NCBI RefSeq assembly: GCF_900496995.4 | Contig: NC_044022.1 | Location: 19,668,938 to 19,732,937 of the forward strand | Reading direction: 5' to 3' | Source: Aquila chrysaetos chrysaetos | Lineage: Eukaryota; Chordata; Aves; Accipitriformes; Accipitridae | DNA: 64,000 bases | Shown here: in pieces, positions 47,085-59,990 of the stretch | Position numbering within the stretch: position 1 is the stretch's first letter | How the letters are laid out: the number at the start of each line of letters is the position of its first letter | Program-made: the position numbers and the translations under genes | Notes under the pieces: model-generated | The model's input: the letters and a program-made list of their open reading frames with translations, nothing else | What the model was told of the DNA's origin: nothing | Databases searched by the model: none

Positions 47085-48400
47085 GCATGAGGAAGATTAA
47101 TAAAAGGATGTTAAAAAGGGCTTTTAAGAGAATTAAACACTTACAGGAGGTATGGAGATGCTGAACAATACCACACCAGAATTGCTAGTATGTATCACCT
47201 TTTAATAAGGGCTTAGAAATGGTCAAAGGGAGCAGGTACGGGCTAAACAGTAAATTAGGTTATGAAATGATGGGAAGGCAGGCTTTGAAAAGCTGAGAGC
47301 ATATCCAAAGGGTGAAAATGGAAAGGATCCTAATCTCTGGTAGAGGAGACATAAAAAATATAAAGCAAAAAGAAGGAACAATTAGCTAAAGGACTCAAAA
47401 CTAGTACTAAAGTCTTCAAACATATCCAGAGCAAAAAGCTGACCAGAGAGTCTGTAGGGTCACTTTCTGATCACACTTCAAAAAGGAGCAGCTGGAGATG
47501 ATGGACACCCCATTGCAGAGAAGCCAAACTAATTATTTGCGTTGTTATTCACTATGGAAGAAACAGGTGAGACAGCCATAGAGCATTTTGGGGTAAACTC
47601 AGGAGAGAGTATGTCCAATATTGAGGCTACTGTGGGAGAAGTTATGGTACACTAGATACTACAAACATGATGGCGTTCACCTAAGAGCTCTACGAGAACT
47701 CAAACATTAAGTAGCTGCGTTGCTTACAGTAAAATGTATCGTTGCTTAAAACTTTCTCAGTATCTGAAGACTACGAGGTGGACAATGGATGTCCACCTTA
47801 AAAAGATTCTAAGGGAATGTGGGGAGCCACAGACCTGCAACATCAGCAAAGTAGCAGAAACTCTCTAATAAAGGATAGAATGAGTAGGTGCTTGGACAAA
47901 TAAAATCTGCTGAGGAAGAATCCAGATGGCTTCTTTAAAGGCTTCCATAAACCTCTTGGTTTGTAAATCTCCAGAGGGATCAACAAATACATAGGTAATG
48001 TGGTTGGTTGATATTGTCTATATGGATTTTGATAAGATTTTGATGCAGCCCTTGCCAAATGCTTTTTAGGAGGCGAAGTAACGGTGGTAGAGGAGGGAAG
48101 ATCCTGGCATGGTTATATCAGTAATTAAAAGATAAGAACCAAAGGTTTGGGGTGAATGGAGGGAAGTTACCAGTGAAGTCCCAGAGGAATCTGCTGAGAT
48201 CTGTCCTGCTCAGCTTATTCATAAATGCCCTGCAAAAAGGGATGTCTTGAGAAAGATCCACAGAAGGGCAGCAGGGTTGATCAGAGATGTAGAAGGGCTT
48301 CCATATAAGAAACAACTGACCAGATTGGGACTATTTGGTTTCCAAAATTGTGAGTGGCATGGAAAGGGTGGACAAAACTGACTTTAGTTTTCCCAGCATG
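47085..48400 (+). mobile_element. Ancient CR1 LINE fragment covering the central ORF2 region
   Basis: This is a heavily decayed CR1 of the old sauropsid type in plus orientation. Recognisable segments in the right order are 'agtcttcaaacatatccaga' with 'gcaaaaagctgaccagagag' and 'tctgtagggtcact' (linker between endonuclease and reverse transcriptase); 'cattgcagagaagccaaact'; 'gcgttcacctaagagctcta' with 'cgagaactcaaa' (the RT PDGIHPRVLKEL-type region); 'gatcaacaaatacataggta'; and a 3' part around 'agaagggcagcagggttgat'. Many frameshifts and stops remain. Divergence is far above that of the copies at 6104 and 43451, implying an insertion predating modern birds. The left boundary is approximate. 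Confidence 0.65.
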
Positions 48401-48822
48401 TATGAAACGTAGAATACCATTTTCATGAGCTACCTCTTGGAAGAAAATTCCCAGGAATTAAAACAGGGAGACGAAAATGTCACAAGTTCCCTTTGAATTT
48501 CTTAGTACTTTCCTTACTTTTCAGACTCCAAATTGAGATGTGAGTTTAATTTGATTGGTTTCAGTCTTTCTGTTTTCATTTTTTTTCTGAAGTCCTGGCC
48601 ATCTCCAGAGCTTGATGAAGTGATGTCTTCTCCTGGTATCTGAAAGTCAGACACGAAGTGCTTCAACACAAGAACTCAAAATCAGTAACAATTTTCAAAC
48701 TCCTGAGTATTGCTCAGGGTTTTTTTGGTAAGACACACATTGTATCTAAGTGAATGGGTCCAGAGAGACTTGAGTTTATTTGCTTCTGCTAGAAAACTGG
48801 CCAGAAGTAACATAGCTTGACT

Positions 48823-48999
48823 TCAGAAGCCTGCGGCCACATTAGTCGCTGATGAAGTGGCCTGCTGCTTTGTTTCCAGAGTGGAGCAGCTTTGGGTTTG
48901 TTTAGACTGGAATGTAAGAACAGTAAATTTGTGCACGTTCATGTAGGTGTATGGCATAGCCCCCAGATTGTTCATAATCTTCTGACGGATGTTGCAGAC
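48823..48999 (-). other. Candidate terminal coding exon on the minus strand (unconfirmed)
   Basis: On the minus strand, a strong 3' splice acceptor (a long run of C and T ending CTATTCTGGCAG at plus 49000-49011) is followed by 58 open codons starting VCNIRQKIMNNLGAMPYTYM and a TGA at plus 48823-48825. I do not recognise the protein, and no partner exon is identified. It lies antisense within the presumed ME3 intron. The frame also stays open upstream of the acceptor to plus 49254, which weakens the case. It may simply be chance. Confidence 0.18.
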
Positions 49000-49264
49000 C
49001 TGCCAGAATAGGAGGAAGAGAGGAAAAACATTTTCAAGTTTATCTGTATTGGAGGGCAGGAAATATCTTTTAAAGCAATTTGCATTCATTGAGCAAATAA
49101 AGGATGATGAGATTAGAAGCAGCCAAAAATATTTCAGTGGGTGCTCTTTCAAATTTACTTGGTACCTCTCCTGCATTGTACCTACTTGTTTTTCATGAAT
49201 ACACATGAGAGTTAGATCAGCCAGGCCATGCTTGGATCTGATATAAATAGACACAAAACTTTTA

Positions 49265-49400
49265 TTGCCTGTGGTCCTGAGTCCTTATTTTCACTTAGCC
49301 TGATTTTACCCCATTGTTATGTTACATCAGTGGAGTTGCCCCAGGTATTGCTGATAAGTGATACCAAAATCAGACTTTTAATGAGAACTAGCCTTACTAT
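49265..49400. repeat. Fragment resembling an ancient amniote interspersed repeat
   Basis: 'cctgattttaccccattgtt' and 'acatcagtggagttgcccca' then 'ataccaaaatcag' resemble the recurrent amniote motif 'tgattttacacc...atcagtggagttacacc...gagatcagaatcagg'. The family name is uncertain. Confidence 0.3.
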
Positions 49401-52400
49401 TTCAAGTGAAAACGGTTCCCTTAACTGTTGCCAGAAGGAGAGCAGCGCTCATTTCCAAACCAGCCCAACTGTTGCTGACATTTATTTGCTATGAGAGTTG
49501 TTGCAGAAGTATTGGGGTTTATGCTGATCAATAAAGGGACTCCCGTAAGCCGTATGGGCCAAAGTATTAAAGCTGTTAACTTTTTCCCTGCGGATCACTT
49601 AAAAGACTTACTTCATTAAAGGGGAGTGGTCATTAAATCACTCCCATGAATGTAAAATACTGTTGTGTTCACGTGCAATACAATTAAAGGTTTCAGGCAT
49701 TCCAATAAGGATCAGCCCAGGCTGATCCAAATCACTGAACAGGAAATGCTGCTAGGCAAGATCCTGAGCTTAACTAATTAATTTTAGTTTATGTATTAAA
49801 GTGTTGATCTAGATAATGCAATAATTATAAATGCTTGTCTTTGAAGACCATGAAAATTGCTAAAAAATGAAATTTTGCAATCATCAGAGAACATGAAGGT
49901 TGGTCACGTTTGGCAAAGAAATGTTTGTCTTGTCCCAGGGCAGTGTGTCTGTAATTAAGATGCAAGTAAAGGGTCTTGAGTAGACTTAGGGCTCTGAAAC
50001 ACATACCAACTTTTAGACTCACTAATGCACTACTTTTTTTGCATGTGCAGTCACAGAAATGGATATTTTTGCAATACGCCCAGCAAATTATTTCAAAAAC
50101 CAACCCAAAGTCCTGAATGCCCCAACTATCCTTTTTACACTGTGTCCTTCAAATGACTTATTTCTTCCCAGGACATTTAGTTTAACTATATTAATTTCTG
50201 AATGATGGAATGAGACAGTATTTTCAGGGTCAGCAGCTGATTTCACACTCTTGCTCTCTGCCTTTAGGCAATGGTTTCTCACCCACTAAAGAGACCTGAA
50301 GAAGTTTGTCTGTTGTCCTACTGGTCCCTAAATCAGCTGCTTTCAGGAGGGCGTAAAGCATATCTCCAGCTTTACAGAACTAGTTAGCTTATATCTGAGG
50401 GTATTTGTCACTTTGTTTAGTGAATTGCTACTCCCAAAGGTTCCCTGCAACTGTCAGATCACTGGGAAATTGTTTTATTACCAGACAAAATTTAAAGGTA
50501 AGGGTTAGGTTTGCTCATTATCTTCATAGAATAAAGATAATCGTAAGTTATGATTGTACTACTTTGAACATCTATAGAAGAAAATCATAAGAAAATGTAC
50601 TTCTAGGGAGTGTTTAGCAAATATCCTTCCTTTTCAGTGGCAGTGTCTTGGCTCACTGCAGTAGACTTCCAGCCACCCAAGACTGGTTTGCCAAAGAGCT
50701 GACTCTCTTCTTTGTAGTATCCTGTGGTCGCTCAGGGTGAGACTTGGCCTTCTGTAGATGGGGCGATGTTTCCTCCTTTCTCTGTCCTTTTAAGCTTCTA
50801 GTTTCAGGCTTTTCAATAGGAATTCTGCTTTAGGACTTGCATTAAATATATGTTGAAAATGCCTGTTTTTTTCCTCCCTTGGCATCTGGGCTCTGGGAGG
50901 ACACTGATCCCCCATGCTGCTTCTAGACTGGACTTCTCTCTGCTTTCCTGACCTTGTGTAACTTACACTTCCTACCCTGTGCTCCTCAGTCACCATATCT
51001 TTTCTGGCTTTAAGCTGATTTTACCTGTTTGCAGCCTTCAGAAAACCCAGGTGTTTAAATACATCTCTCATTGGATTTGCCGTGTGGAGCTTGCTGCAAG
51101 CATTTTGTACTTCACACACAGTACAGTAATGTATATGCCAGATTTGGCACTGAGTCCCGTCCCAAATTACTCCCCCCACCTGCCCACCCTCGCTTTGTGT
51201 TAGTTGGAGGATTTTGCTATTACAGCATTGATGGATTGCTTTGTTGCATCTGAGTGTGCTTTCCTTAAGGCATGAGAAGTTTATGTTCTGCCAGTTCCAC
51301 AGTTTGTTTCCTTTTGAAGATGAAAATACAGATGCTTGACATGCACTGCGAATGTTATATTTATATTAGAGTTGCATTCTGAATCTCCAGAAAGGCAGTT
51401 CCTGCAGGGACCTTAAAATTTAGAAGATTCATAGTGTCACTCTACCGCCTGTACTATATCTCGCCTGCAATGTGTTGTCACTTTACTTTTCATCCACTCC
51501 AGCCATGTACCTTTGATATGAAAATATAGGGGCTTTCTAATGTGTAGGACACAGAAAGTTTAACTGCTTTAACAACAAAAGATCTAAAGATGGTATATCT
51601 CTAATGTCTTCTAATTCTGGTTTTCATCTGAAGCCTGGGTATGTGTCTTGCTAAAATGTCTATTGCCATTGAGGGAAAAATGACTATTAGCCAACCATTT
51701 TTTCTCTTTAAGAGTTTCACAGTTAATGTATTTTCTACCTACATCCACTTCAGCAGCTGTGCATGTGCCTGTATACAATTATGGAAGTAAAACTTGCTCT
51801 AGTTAGAACCAGAGCGAGGTGTTAACTGTGGCCTCGTGTCAGCATGATTTCTATTCTGCTGGTTAATGGGAAGTTAGTGCAGGCTTCTACACAAGCATTT
51901 TCTGACTTTGGGGGCACCCTACAGAAAAATACCTATTGTATCTTCTGTGATCCTAATGTAGCCAGGGAAACTCAACACAGAGCTGTGGAAGAAGTAATAG
52001 GAAGAGAGTGAAAAAGGAATTGCTACAGGATGTCATAAACACAGACAGCACTGCCCAGAGATTTGAAATGTGCACTTGTTGTCTCCTTTCATCAACTTTT
52101 CCCTAAGACTGTTTACTTAAGAGCTCCTCAGCTATTGCCAGGAATGCAGTTATCCTATTTTAGGCTATATGTACTCAATAAAGCTCTAAGCCGTTCCCAC
52201 AGTGGGCGAGAGAGGCTTTGAGCTGGTGTTGTGATGCTGCAGTGCTGTGGTCCACCAAACTCTGCAAGTATTTAGAAGAAACTTACTTGCTTGAAGGTGC
52301 TCACCCTCTCTGAAGTAACGAGCAAACATTTAAATGTAGCTTTGTTGTTTGGTCATTTTTCTCTCACTTGTATAAACTGAACCTGCTAAAAGTACAAAAA

Positions 52401-52981
52401 GTTGATGCCTGCAGATAGTCTACCAAAATCAGATGCAGAGGGAGAGGAGAGGTTTTGAAGCAGAGGGAGCAGGCGATAGACACAAGAGGCTGTAGAGCAG
52501 ATGGAAGGGAGGAACTGATATAAATATAGCCTCATTCTGTGTGTGTTGCATATCACCAATGCCTCTGCTGAATCATCGGGTCTTGTGTTTTTAACAAATT
52601 ACCCACTGGTTATATGTGTGAAAATACAGCAGATACAGTGAAAATACAGGAAAGAAGGATTTTATATAACGTGCTGCAGAAAAGTACTTGCTTATTCAAC
52701 CTGGTAAGCTATGAGGATCATAATGCCTTCGCTGCTGTATCTGTGAATGCTTTTTGTATACTGCATGGCCTCTATTCTGAATCTAAACAAACCAACTTAA
52801 ACTTAAACAACCCTGTGAGTGAACTCGATTCAACCTCCCTGCCAGAAAGGGAGGCCTCTCTCATTAGCAATTTCAGATGGAGCAACTTTCATTTGTCTGG
52901 CCTATGTTCTTTGTACTGGGTCTTTATTTTTTTATGAATAGACTAAAAGGTGGAAAAATAGTAGCAGTTTGGGGGTGTGGC

Positions 52982-53000
52982 GGGGGGGGGGGGGGGGGGG
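52982..53000 (+). repeat. Poly-G homopolymer, 19 G
   Basis: An uninterrupted run of 19 G follows TGTGGC. Such runs are length-unstable and often misread in assemblies. Confidence 0.95.
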
Positions 53001-54180
53001 AGAACTGAAACAACCATCTTTGAACTGCTTGGATCAAATTCAGCCCAGCAGCAGAAGTCCAACTCCCAGCGGGGCTGACTTTGGCACCATCGGACACTGC
53101 CTCACCGCTGATGGGGCTGGATTTGTCCCACCTGGAATTTGAGAAACAGGCTGTTTCTTGTGCTTTCTTCACTCTGCTGCTTATTAAGAATTTGACCTTT
53201 TGAGAGGTCAGTGTCTTGGTGCACCCTAGAGTTGTGTAGGTGAGTGGGTGTTTGAGCTAAATCTTCAAATACAAGTCAGCCCTGGAGCTATCTTAAGGAG
53301 CAACATCTTCTCTTCTGCTTATGGCTGACTTGCTGCCACTCCTCCGTGGCTTTCTGTGTTGCACCATCACTTGTTTCTGTGAAGGCTTTTTGTTGGGACC
53401 CAAGCGCTCGTGTCTGATTTTAGCTCTGTTACATGTTCAGCTCATGTTGAAATCCTTGTGCTACTTTGCCTCACTTCATTCAAGTGTTCGTCTAACAGTT
53501 CATTTTTCCCATTGCTCTCTACAAGGTGAAACACAGGGTCATCTGTTTACAGCTACGAGCTTTTTCACTAAGGCAGTAGTTTAAAACAGATTTTTTTTCT
53601 TAGGCATCAGCTCACGACCTGATGTCAATGTGAAGGATTTAAGAAAGCCTGTTTTGGCTGGCATAGCAGGCTGTCCGTCTGTGCACATGCCTAAACCGAT
53701 CTCCTGGTGGGGGTTCGGAAGGGAATTCCTCTATCAGGAGCAGCACACAAAGAGCCAGGAGCATTTCTGAAGGGGGGAAAAGCTCGCATTCCTCCAGGGC
53801 ATCAGCTACCTGCTGCTTCAAGGGGGTCATGCAACGTGGGACCTGCCAGCCCTTTGCTCAGGGGACCAGCTTGGTTCTGGCATGTGGAAACCCATCTCTG
53901 ACTGTCTGTTCACCGCAGCATTTGTTACACATCCTCCAGGAGGAAACCCTGACATCCAGTTCCTACCTGCTGTATTAAAGCCCCTTAGTTTTATTTCTTT
54001 CTGGGTGAGTCCAGGGCACTGTGGTCTGTAGCTCCCCACAGTGGGAGATCCCTGGTAATGCTTTAGGCTTGAGTGAGTTTGCAGGGACGGGGGGGGCGGT
54101 GGCTGGGTTTGTTTTTTTTAACTATCTCTGCACTTGGCCTCTTTCACCCTTTGCAGGAGGTAAAATATGTCCCAAGTAAT

Positions 54181-54196
54181 GGGGGGGGGGGGGGGG
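54181..54196 (+). repeat. Poly-G homopolymer, 16 G
   Basis: An uninterrupted run of 16 G lies about 1.2 kb from the 19-G run. A further G-run (8 G) lies between them near 54089-54096. Confidence 0.95.
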
Positions 54197-57100
54197 TGTC
54201 AGTTTGTCTGCAAGGTTCAAAAGAGCAGAAATGCTTGGTAGCTTTTGTCTCCTGTTTGGGAAAGAAAAATGCAGCCCTCAAATTCGTGTTGGACTGTTGG
54301 TGAGTGAAATCTGTCCTGAACTGCAGCAGTGCATCAGCTAACGGCAGGCAGGAGAATGTCTCTCATCTAGAGAATACAAGCACACAGGCATCTGCAAGCC
54401 AAAGAAAATCCTCAGTCATAAATGAGTAGGTGAGGGATTTAAAAGCAGATTCTGGTTTTATTTGGGCCAGTACCTTTGGATAAGGTTTGACTCAAATGAG
54501 GTGGTTAACATTTTTTCCAGGTTTCGGTCTGCTTCTCTGAAGAGCAGTGTGTGCTCTTCAGATGATGGTGCCTGGAGAGACACCCCAGCTCTGCTAGTCC
54601 CTCCCGCGAAGAAGCTAGGCCAATCTGCTTGGAATTTCCCTTGTAGTGTGCCAGCTGGCTCCTCAAATGGGCATGGGATTTGTTGATGACCACAGGAGAG
54701 AATGAGGGGAAGAAGATGGGAAGAAGAATTGTGCCTTTGTCAAGTCCCACCTCCAGCTGCTGGAGGTGGGTGTTATATCGAGGATGGTGTTGAGTGCACT
54801 CAGTCTGTGTAGGGAGGGAATGCCCCTCATGAGACAGCCTTTAGCTGCAGCAGACCTTGTCTAGGACAAGTTGTCCTCTGAGATTAAGGTCCCTGTGGCT
54901 GGTTCCACAATGTACTGATCATGGGAAGGACACTGGTGAGCAATGGACCATGGATCTGGGTCACACTGAGGGGGATGAGCCACCCACCACTGTTGACCAA
55001 GTGCATTGAACTGGGGATTGAGTTATTTCAATAAGCAGCCACTTAAGTCTAGCATTTTCCAGGCTGAAGCAACACAAAATAGACTTTCATGGTCCGTGCA
55101 TTGGCCATCTATCAAGTGGCTGTTACCCAGAGCAGGACAATCCCACATCCATGCTCCAGTGTTGCACTTGCTCTTGAGGCTGAGACGGTCACAAAGAACA
55201 GGCGAGGATGTTCCACGTGATCTTCACCCCATTACATTACTGTCATTTGTTTGTTTACGTCTGTATATGTGGATAATGCTCTAAAATGGGTTTGATTACA
55301 TAAGATTTATTAAACCCAGCTATAAAAATTGTTGGTTTATATTATAACTTTTGAAAAACAGATAGTGAAGAGCTCTAGAGAGCTTTTTAAAAAAATGTTT
55401 TTATTTATGCCATCCAACTTGTTTCACTATAATCATATTCAAGTAGCATCAACAGGAGTAGCTGATGAGCTTTAGTGGGGACTGTGCTTCACACACTTGG
55501 GGTTCTCTACCTTCAGTATTACACTGAGTAATTTCAAGAAGCAATATTATTTATAACCATAAAAAAGCATGTAAACTTTTATTTTTTAAATCCATCATCA
55601 TTGCATCTGTGCATTTCAGCAGGATCCCTGTGCACTACAGCTGGGAATTGGCCACCAAGCACTGAAAAAACCCGATCATTTCCAGGCAGGCTGTGACACA
55701 GGTCTATGTCACAGCTCTAATTCTTGCCACAATTTTCTGAAGTTGTAAAAGTCAAAAGCCAGTGCACTGGAAACTACATTTTGCTACGGATGCAGGTTAG
55801 TGAGGGCTTTTCCAGGGGAGAGGGTTCATGCAGCACTGAGTGTCCAATCATTCCTGTCTCATGAACTCAGTGCTGTAGTGGAGGGCTGCAATAACATCTT
55901 TGCTGCAAGCAGATTTACACAGATACACCCAGAACAAACATTTCCTGTCATTTTTTATCTTCTTTGTTAGTTACAAACACAAATGTCTCCAAGGACAATC
56001 AAATGGGAACACTTTGAAATGAACCCAAGCAGTGAGCAAGTGCATTAACATGCAGGATCCCATTTTAGTTTTCTAATTAAACTCAATTGTGTTCTCTGAC
56101 CTGCATTTTAAATACTGACTATTTAGTGAGATTCATACTTTTTTCCCCCTAGCCTGGCTCCTTTCAGGCTTTGTTCAGCGTGTGAATAGCTCCATTAGGG
56201 AAATGGGAAAGCACTGGACTATGCATTGAGTTGCTATTTTGACATTCCAGAGGGAGATGCTACTAAGCTGTAAATTACAGAATTGGACATCATTGGTTTG
56301 AATTCAGATCAGTTTGGCCTGAAAAGCTGGATTTAGCTATTTGACCTGCCCTGACCCATTTCTGTCCTTTGTTTACTAAGGTACCTGAGTTGTTTGCTAA
56401 TTTCTTCCTACCCTACTGTGTACAGAAGTCTGAAGTATTCAAATGTTTTAGCCCATATCTCTTGCTTTGGTGAAATTAAAAATAATTTTGTGCTTCATCA
56501 TAATATGAAATTTCTAAACATTTTTGTTGCTGCCCCCCCTTTTTTTTCCCAGCATGCCACAGTTTCAATAGTGTAGCTACGAAAAAAAAATTGCTTAGAA
56601 AACCCATGAAACTCTGGACATTGTTGAAGCTAACATTTGATACAGTGATTAAAACCAGTATTTACAGTTACCTGAGATGAGATTGTAAAGGTACTGGGTT
56701 GCAAACCTTGACTCCAGGAAGAAGTACCATACTCTCTGCTTGAGTCATAGCCTGGTGCAGAGCTTAGCTCGTGTGTTGGAGGGACGGAGCTGGGGCAGTA
56801 AGACCAGTGCTGATGGGTCTGTGCTGTGCTCAAGACAGATGCTGAAGAGGCAGCAGTAGCAGCCCTGAGATGGAGGGAGAGGCGGAAAGAAGCAGTGAAG
56901 TGAGGAATATCACCCATTTTCTCAAGTGAGATTCGGTTACAGAAAGGTTAGGATTTAAGAGACCCGGGGTAGTTCCCTGGATTTTCCTGTTATTTACTGA
57001 ATGAACTTGAAGGTTTGGAGCATTGCTGAATCATGATAAAAATACAGGTCCTTATTTTCTGCTTGCAAAGGCCTTAAGCTGAGTGTGTGAAAGCCTCAGC

Positions 57101-59234
57101 TGATACATATGTAGGTGCAGATAGAGTGTTTAAGCATAAACCCCAGACCTTCAAAAGGAAACCCGCTGGATGCAAAGCAAATACCCGTTTGTCATGCTTG
57201 CAAATCGTTTCCCACTTTTTCAAATAGCTAGTGCTGGCCATTGTCTGAGCCAGGAGAGCAGGTTGCTTGGGTCATTGGTCTGACAACGTTGCTGTTCTGG
57301 CTGTGCTGCTGCACCTACCTTGCTGCCGGCTGCTCTGCGTCCTGCCTGCACCTCCTGCCTTTTCTCCAGCTCTAGTAGGAGACATCCCATCTGCTCCTGC
57401 ACTGCAATTCCCAGCTCTTCAGAAACACAGACACCCAACTTTGCTACCGCAGCACGCTCGCTGCCCTTGAAGGTGCTGGGGGATGGAGGGAAGCTCACCA
57501 AGGTGCTGTGCTGCTGCTTCTGCACCCTTCACTGTGGGTAAAGGTCTTTCAAGCCAACGTGCTCCCACCTCCACAGCTTGCCGACTGAAGCTTTTAAAAA
57601 GTAGCCTGTGGCATGGACAAATGTAATGCGGCAGGATCACTTCTGCAAGTTGTCTGCTTCTTATTCCCTTTTCGATTTGGCCTTTGGAGAGGCTAGGAGA
57701 AATGGGAAGACATAGCTTAACGTTGTTACTTATTCAGGTCTCATAGGGAGGCAGGAGACGCCTTCTTGGTTATTGCTACTTTTCCGTGTCTACCACTAGG
57801 TTATTGGCCAAGTCTGGAAGAGGAGACCTCCTGAAGTGTGAATTACGGTGTTTATCCTCTCTGGCTGTAGGTCAAGAAATGGGGAAATTTTTGTTTTCAC
57901 TCCCCCAGAGCAGGTCATGAATGCAACAATACTGTGCTCGACATTTGGTTTGTAGGTTGGCTGATGCAGGGTCGTAAAAGGCCTGTGAACCAGGCAGGCA
58001 AGGCTGATATAAAGGGGTGTTCATAGCGGGGAGAGGAGCTGGTACCCAAGCACCATGCATCTCTTTGCCTTTCCATTTCAGCACAGGGGATTTGCAGGGG
58101 AACTGTAAAAGTCATGGACTACAGGTGGCATTGCTGGGACTTTGCAATGAGAAACAAATCTTCTAGCTGACTGCAGCAGCCATCAGCTGGCTCCAAATGT
58201 GAGCTGGCAGCCACTTCTGCCTGCAGCCCTGAGCTGTCCTGGCTGATTGCAGCCACAGCTGAGAGGTATGTCTAGAGATGGAAGGTAATGCCTGACAGCA
58301 GTGAAATGCCTGCATGCTGTACACAGCTGGGATGTAGACCATGTTAGTGTGAAGAAATAATAATTCAAGAGTGCTCGTTACTACGATGTTACAGCCATGC
58401 CTAAGCTTAAAGGAATGGGAGGGAGAGGAGAGGGGTCAGGAAGGCAGAGAAGATGTACAAGACAGAAAAATGTACATTGACTGCATTCCCTTATCTCATT
58501 TTTGCTTTGTTTCATGATTTCAGAGGCATTTTTTGAACTAATTTTTATACTTTTATAATGACCGTGGCCCACAAAGTGAAACAAATCACTTGTTCCATTT
58601 TGCCTCTTCCAGTCCTCCATTGTCCCCTGCGAGAAGCGCAGTGCAGAGGTCCTCTGGCAATAGCTGTTGAGTAGCTCATTCTGATGGGAGCCTGCTGCTC
58701 TTCGAAATATCCAGTCTAGGATGTTTTCTCCTTAAATGTGAGATGTTGCCAACATTTCTGGTAGTGGCGGCTGCAGTACTTACTTTTTTTCAGCTGAACA
58801 GCTTGTGCTTTGTGTGTTTTGGATGCAATATGTAGAAATGATATGGTAAAATTACTCCATTGGTATGTTACCTCCCCATTCGCTCTACTCACTGAGCTCT
58901 CTAAGTCCTCATGGACTGGGAAGGTTTAAGCAATCTGTGTTTGTCAGGTGCTGATGGTTGCTGCTGCTTGAGATTGTGTGAACGCTGTTGGCGCTGAGAG
59001 CAATGGTTCCCCCTTCCTGAGTTTACTGAAACCAGAAGAACGTCCCATCATGCTCTCATGGGCTTTGCCATGGCAGAAGACAGAAACTGAGAAATCCCTC
59101 CTCTAAGCTGGCTGTTAGAAATTCAAATGCCAGCAGTGATATAAAAGAGGTCTCTTTTTTCTGTGCTTTTTACTGCGTTCTGAATATTGTAGGCTCTGAG
59201 TTAGCAGTGATTTTGAAGGAAATTTAAGCAATGC

Positions 59235-59990
59235 AATGCAATTGTTGTATTTGCTCATTACATTTGCTGATGACAACGAGCTATGGGGGGCCTGCGAGCA
59301 CATCTGAGGGCAGAACTAGAATTCAAAATGATTTGCACAAACTGCAGAAATGATGTGGAAGAGCATACATGTGAGGTTGATTTGCAATAATCATCAGTGC
59401 AAACACAAGATGAGGGGAGAAACCCAGCCAGAGAGCAGTTCTGCAGGAAAGGATCAGTGGGGGTTTTGATGGATCTCAAACCAAACACAAGACAACAATG
59501 TCATACTGCTGTGGAAAAAAAGCAGTCTCCGTACTGGAGTGTCCTTTGCAAGATATGTTTAGTAAACCTTCTCCTCTCTTTGGCCTGTGTAGTTGAGGTG
59601 GGTGCTGTGCCCCATCTGGGGCACTGTGCTTCCAAAAAGATGTGGCCCACTTGGCCAGAGGGTGGCCATTTGATAGAGGAGTGAGGGTGACATGACAGTG
59701 GTCTTCAAATGTATAAAGTGGAGCAGTAACACAGAGGGATAAATTGTCTTTTGTAGCTGTGGGAGATATGATGGGAAGTAGTGAGCTTCATTGCAGTGAG
59801 AGTCGGATGACAGGAAGGTCTTTCTGGAGTGAACTGAATGGGCAATGTGGAACTTGTAATGTGGGAGATTGTTAGGACTAAAGCAAAGGTCTGTCTGGAG
59901 AGACGCACAGGTAGCTCATCTTGCCTTACAGTGGAAGAATGAGCTAGATGACCCTCTCATGCCCCTTCCAACCCCCTTTTTTCTCTGATT
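59235..59990 (+). mobile_element. Ancient CR1 LINE fragment, RT core to 3' end
   Basis: A decayed CR1 in plus orientation still shows the reverse-transcriptase catalytic box FADD as TTTGCTGATGAC at 59263-59274. In order come 'agaattcaaaatgatttgca' (linker), 'gcagttctgcaggaaaggat' (AEKDLG-type motif), 'aacaatgtcatactgctgtg', 'aaaagatgtggcccacttgg' (KKDVDKL-type), and 'gagctagatgaccctctcat' with 'gccccttccaac' at the 3' end. Stops and frameshifts are frequent and the 8-bp tail is gone. It overlaps in content with the younger 6104-6811 copy and lies upstream of it in ORF2 terms. It is noncoding. Confidence 0.75.

Larger units (their letters stand above)
48401..59234. other. Intronic stretch, no confirmed gene
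   Basis: About 10.8 kb within the presumed ME3 intron. It contains the candidate exon at 48823-48999, an old repeat-like fragment (49265-49400) and poly-G runs at 52982-53000 and 54181-54196. It also has a moderately GC-rich patch near 57250-57560 that shows no CpG clustering and no recognisable exon. No open frame matches a family I know. Confidence 0.5.
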
